A DNA stretch of 64,000 nt from Pelodera strongyloides (taxonomy: Eukaryota; Nematoda; Chromadorea; Rhabditida; Rhabditidae): NCBI GenBank assembly GCA_036852015.1, contig JAANDG010000544.1, positions 36,509-100,508 on the forward strand, given 5' to 3'. The position numbers were made by a program, and so were the translations under genes. The notes under the pieces were generated by a model. It worked only from the letters and a program-made list of their open reading frames with translations. It did no database searches and was not told the origin of the DNA. Below, piece by piece: positions 61,376 through 64,000 of the stretch. Each line of letters begins with the position of its first letter. Position 1 is the stretch's first letter.

Positions 61376-61864
61376 TTTAAAGGGATAGGTTCATCTCAAA
61401 TCACCTCTCTTTTTATTGTTTTTATTGATAATAGCACAACTATCATTCACAATGAAAATTAAATCAAACACAGAACAACTCGCTTCGCAGAAGAAGCTTC
61501 TTTTATTGGAAGCTAGTTGATCGGAAGCCAAAATCTAAACTCAAAAACCAATACCGTACACAGATCGCGCGGGCTAATGGCAATTAGCCAAGGGCGAATT
61601 AAATGATACCACCGAGGAAAATAATGACCTGCCGAGTGTAGTTTGTAGCTTGGCTAATTGCCATTAGCTCGCTCGATCTGTGTACGGTATTAGTTTTTGA
61701 GTTTAGATTTTGGCTTCCGATCAACTAGCTTCCAATAAAGGAAGCTTCTTCTGTGAGGCGTATTGTTCTGTGTTTGATTTAATTTTCATTGTGAATGATA
61801 TTTGTGCTATTAGGAATAAACACAATAAAAAGAGAGGTGATTTGGGACGAACCTATCCCTTTAA
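61376..61864. repeat. Long foldback element, TTTAAAGGGATAGGTTCATC family
   Basis: 489 bases, same family as 8917-9424. Arms include TAATGGCAATTAGCC and TTGGCTTCCGATCA. Shares its right TTAA with the next element. Confidence 0.93.
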
Positions 61865-61984
61865 GTGCACCCAAAAAATGATTATGCTGAAAATCATTTT
61901 GTTTGGCTCTTATACATAATTGATTTAGTGGTTGTGCTAGATTTCCTCAAAATTTAGTAGAAACACATTTTTGGGTGCACTTAA
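61861..61984. repeat. Short foldback element TTAAGTGCACCCAAAAA
   Basis: 124 bases; termini TTAAGTGCACCCAAAAA / TTTTTGGGTGCACTTAA are perfect inverted copies, and AAATTTTGAGG-type arms are eroded. Abuts the previous element. Confidence 0.88.
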
Positions 61985-62063
61985 ACTCATGAAGCGCACT
62001 GTAGTTTCCAGCTATACAAAATTTAATTAGCATATTTGACGCTAATTAAGTGTAATTTGTTCA

Positions 62064-62135
62064 GGAGTGGTAGCACAGTGGCTAGGGTACTGGACTGGTA
62101 ATTCAATGGCGCTGGTTCGGTCCCAGTCCCCTTCA
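62064..62135 (+). tRNA. tRNA-like fold, anticodon GGT (Thr), probably a pseudogene
   Basis: 72 bases with canonical numbering: acceptor GGAGTGG/CCCCTTC with one mismatch and one G-U, discriminator A. D-stem has one mismatch with an AGTGGCTA loop. Anticodon arm CTGGA-CTGGTAA-TTCAA has one mismatch and one G-U. T-arm GCTGG-TTCGGTC-CCAGT is fully paired counting one G-U. The A box (TAGCACAGTGG) is good; the B box departs at one usually fixed A. Eukaryotes normally read these Thr codons with AGT, so a relic or tRNA-derived repeat is more likely than a working gene. Confidence 0.4.
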
Positions 62136-62394
62136 GTGTTCTGTATACTGTAGGTTCAAGGGACCACCTATATGCAAATTAGTTAGTCGACGTCGAATTT
62201 AAAATATGCAAGATGCACACAATTTGCACAAACACAAATTCGTACCCACGAGTTTAAAGCGGGTCTACATGGGTCCAATTACACGTTATTTCCGCTTGCA
62301 AAGGTTAAAGAGTAGGCAATATCACATTACGAACGCGCTTCACTTAAGGCAAGGGCCAAAGTTGGACCCCACCCGCATGGCATGGAAGTATTTT

Positions 62395-62440
62395 TAAAGC
62401 GGAACGGCACGTGTTTTTTAAACGAACCCTCGGAAACTAC
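62395..62440. repeat. Family B end, single terminus
   Basis: TTTAAAGCGGAACGGCACGTG then TTTTTTAAACGAACCCTCGG; no matching right end found. Confidence 0.5.
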
Positions 62441-62647
62441 GTTAGTTCCATTTTGTGTCGGTAAGGGGCCAAGCCATTTGGTGGCCACTTGGTGACCTCG
62501 TGGTGACCAGAAGAGTTCGCAAATACTGTAATGCCCCAAAATTCCGTCTACGGTATCTGGCCGAACAGTTTGCCCGAGAACAACTCTGCGTGCTCTCGGT
62601 GTAAAGAGATGCGGTTTTCACAGAAATAGTTCTGAAAAAAACTGTTA

Positions 62648-63013
62648 ATTAAAGGGATCAGCTCACCTTAAATTGTGTCTGTTTTTTTTGTTTCTTTATT
62701 TTCTATAAGGGATAATAAAAATTTGGAATAGAAAAAGTAGTGTTCAATTTCAATACTCACGAAGATATTGGGTGATAAAGTGGTGGATTGATCGGGCCGA
62801 AATGCAAAAAGGGCAATTATCCTATACAAACAAGGCAGGACAATTGCCCTTTTTGCATTTCGGCCAGATCAATCCACCACTTAATCACCCAATATCTTCG
62901 TGAGTATTGGAATTGAACACTACTTTTTCTATTCCAAATTTTTACTATCCCTTATAGAAAATAAAGACACAAAAAAAACAGACACAATTTAAGGTGAGCT
63001 GATCCCTTTAAAT
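62648..63013. repeat. Long foldback element, TTAAAGGGATCAGCTCACC family
   Basis: 366 bases, close to 21092-21456 and 26987-27299. It is inserted into an older TTAAAGGGAGAGGCCC-type element, whose remains lie at 62530-62647 and 63014-63078. Confidence 0.92.
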
Positions 63014-63341
63014 TTAGGAAAATACTGTTAATTAAATTTAGGAAAACTTGTTGTCTTTTGGGCATGTCCCTTTAAAAACCGGGAACCGCAGCCATAGGGT
63101 TTCCTCCGTTTACTATGGCCCTTCGGAGTTAGCACACGACTAAGCCCGCGGGCTTTGCTCGTTTATTTTTCATGTTTGTTTAATCGAGCGGCGCGGTCAA
63201 AAAATCATAATCGTTTAGTTTGAGACGTAAACTCAAAGTGCCCGACAAAGCATTAAAACGGAGAAAAACTAACAGATGTCAGTGGTTCTAATTGTAGGAA
63301 ACAAAAGCCAGATTTACATTCGTTTTTTCTATGAATCTTTT

Positions 63342-63355
63342 CTTCACTCTCTCAT

Positions 63356-63388
<33 letters not shown>

Positions 63389-63460
63389 CCTCTCTTTCTC
63401 TTTCTCTTTCTCTGTCTCTCTCTCTTTCCCTCCCCCTCTCTCTCTCTATCTTCGAAGGTT
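63342..63460. repeat. (CT)n microsatellite
   Basis: CTCTCT and TTTCTC units; a second CT-rich tract follows at 63547-63712. Confidence 0.93.
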
Positions 63461-63546
63461 TTTTTTGCCTAGCATCGTTTCCTTATAAATTGTTTCAAAG
63501 TCCCATTCTTGATCGTGTTCCCATTTTTTTTATTTCCGCCTAAATT

Positions 63547-63712
63547 CTCTCTCTAGCTTATATGTTCCTCTTTCCCTATCTCTCTATCTTCTCCCTCTCT
63601 TTCCCTAACAATCCTCTTCCCCTCTTTCTCTCATTCTCTCTCTATCTTCCTTCCTCCCGTTCATCTCCCTCTTCATCTCTCCCTCTCCCTCTCTCTCTCT
63701 CCCTAACCCTTC
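63547..63712. repeat. CT-rich low-complexity tract
   Basis: Interrupted CTCTCT/CCCTCT sequence; same strand bias as the preceding tract. Confidence 0.88.
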
Positions 63713-64000
63713 ACAAAATTGAATCAGAGTTCCCGTATCAAGATATGCATCCATTTTTACGGCAACTTTCAAGTCTTTGGCCCTTTTTCCGGCAAATTTA
63801 CATCCTTCTTTTGATGTCCGTAAAACGTACCTTGGTGTACGTACCTAGGGCCTAGGGACTGAATGAAACGGGTTATCTGGCAGTACAGGTTTATTATCTG
63901 TTTCAACACCGTGCAATCTATATCTTATTGAAAATCATTGTTATATATACTTCTATGATAATTAGCAATTGCTCATTGCGAAGGAAATTTCAAATTACTA

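Larger units (their letters stand above)
57263..64000. other. Repeat-dominated right end, no complete gene
   Basis: Microsatellites, two telomere-type arrays, family A copies, long foldback elements and CT tracts occupy much of the interval. One possible signal-peptide exon (60124-60189) and one short minus-strand frame (58168-58281) are the only coding hints. A GC-rich tract at 60560-60690 repeats the word CTCGCGGCACTTTCG. Confidence 0.55.

Noticed and set aside
1..64000. Bacterial-type features, CRISPR arrays, operons, rRNA
   Set aside because: Split genes with spliceosomal introns and eukaryotic families throughout; no regularly spaced repeat-spacer array or rRNA sequence was seen.

Overview
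This is eukaryotic DNA, almost certainly from a rhabditid nematode (Caenorhabditis or a close relative). The reasons are TTTCAG-type splice acceptors, first coding exons that begin just after an acceptor (the pattern of spliced-leader trans-splicing), an inversin/NPHP-2 gene, a molybdenum-cofactor protein made only of the gephyrin E domain, a TWK-type potassium channel of worm character, and internal arrays of TTAGGC, the nematode telomere repeat. Introns are large and filled with palindromic repeats, so this is not the compact genome of C. elegans itself. All genes are split, and no single long open frame is a gene. The gene models were built by hand by joining exons in phase across GT/AG borders.

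Layout. (1) 1-32: the 5' part of a proline tRNA on the minus strand, cut by the window edge. (2) 39-655, minus: a two-exon gene for a 68-residue secreted cysteine peptide. (3) 1291-5972, plus: an orphan single-pass membrane protein with a signal peptide and a Ly6/activin-receptor-like cysteine motif. (4) 6613-13010, minus: complete 13-exon moc-1-like gene (gephyrin E domain/MoeA), 397 residues. (5) 13011-18053: gene-poor, repeats. (6) 18054-36655, plus: complete 25-exon inversin (NPHP-2/MLT-4-like) gene, 844 residues; its 2.5-kb intron 18 carries the last three exons of an unknown minus-strand gene (29851-31095). (7) 36656-41781: repeats. (8) 41782-48800, minus: 11-exon two-pore-domain TWK potassium channel, 380 residues. 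(9) 48801-54757: repeats and tandem arrays. (10) 54758-57262, minus: small four-exon protein ending in half a RING-H2 finger. (11) 57263-64000: microsatellites, two opposed interstitial telomere arrays, foldback elements, a tRNA-like fold, and one possible signal-peptide exon.

The dominant structural theme is palindromic DNA. A family of about 180 bp (here family A; TTAAAGCGAAATACCGG ends) has at least 27 complete or partial copies. A second family (B) carries CACGTG near its ends. At least a dozen longer foldback elements of 300-500 bp end in TTTAAAGGG-like termini. Several sit end to end, sharing the same TTTAAA or TTAA, and one interrupts another. No transposase frame was seen, so these look non-autonomous. 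The genes belong to unrelated pathways (cilia and moulting, molybdenum cofactor, potassium conductance) and nothing suggests an operon.
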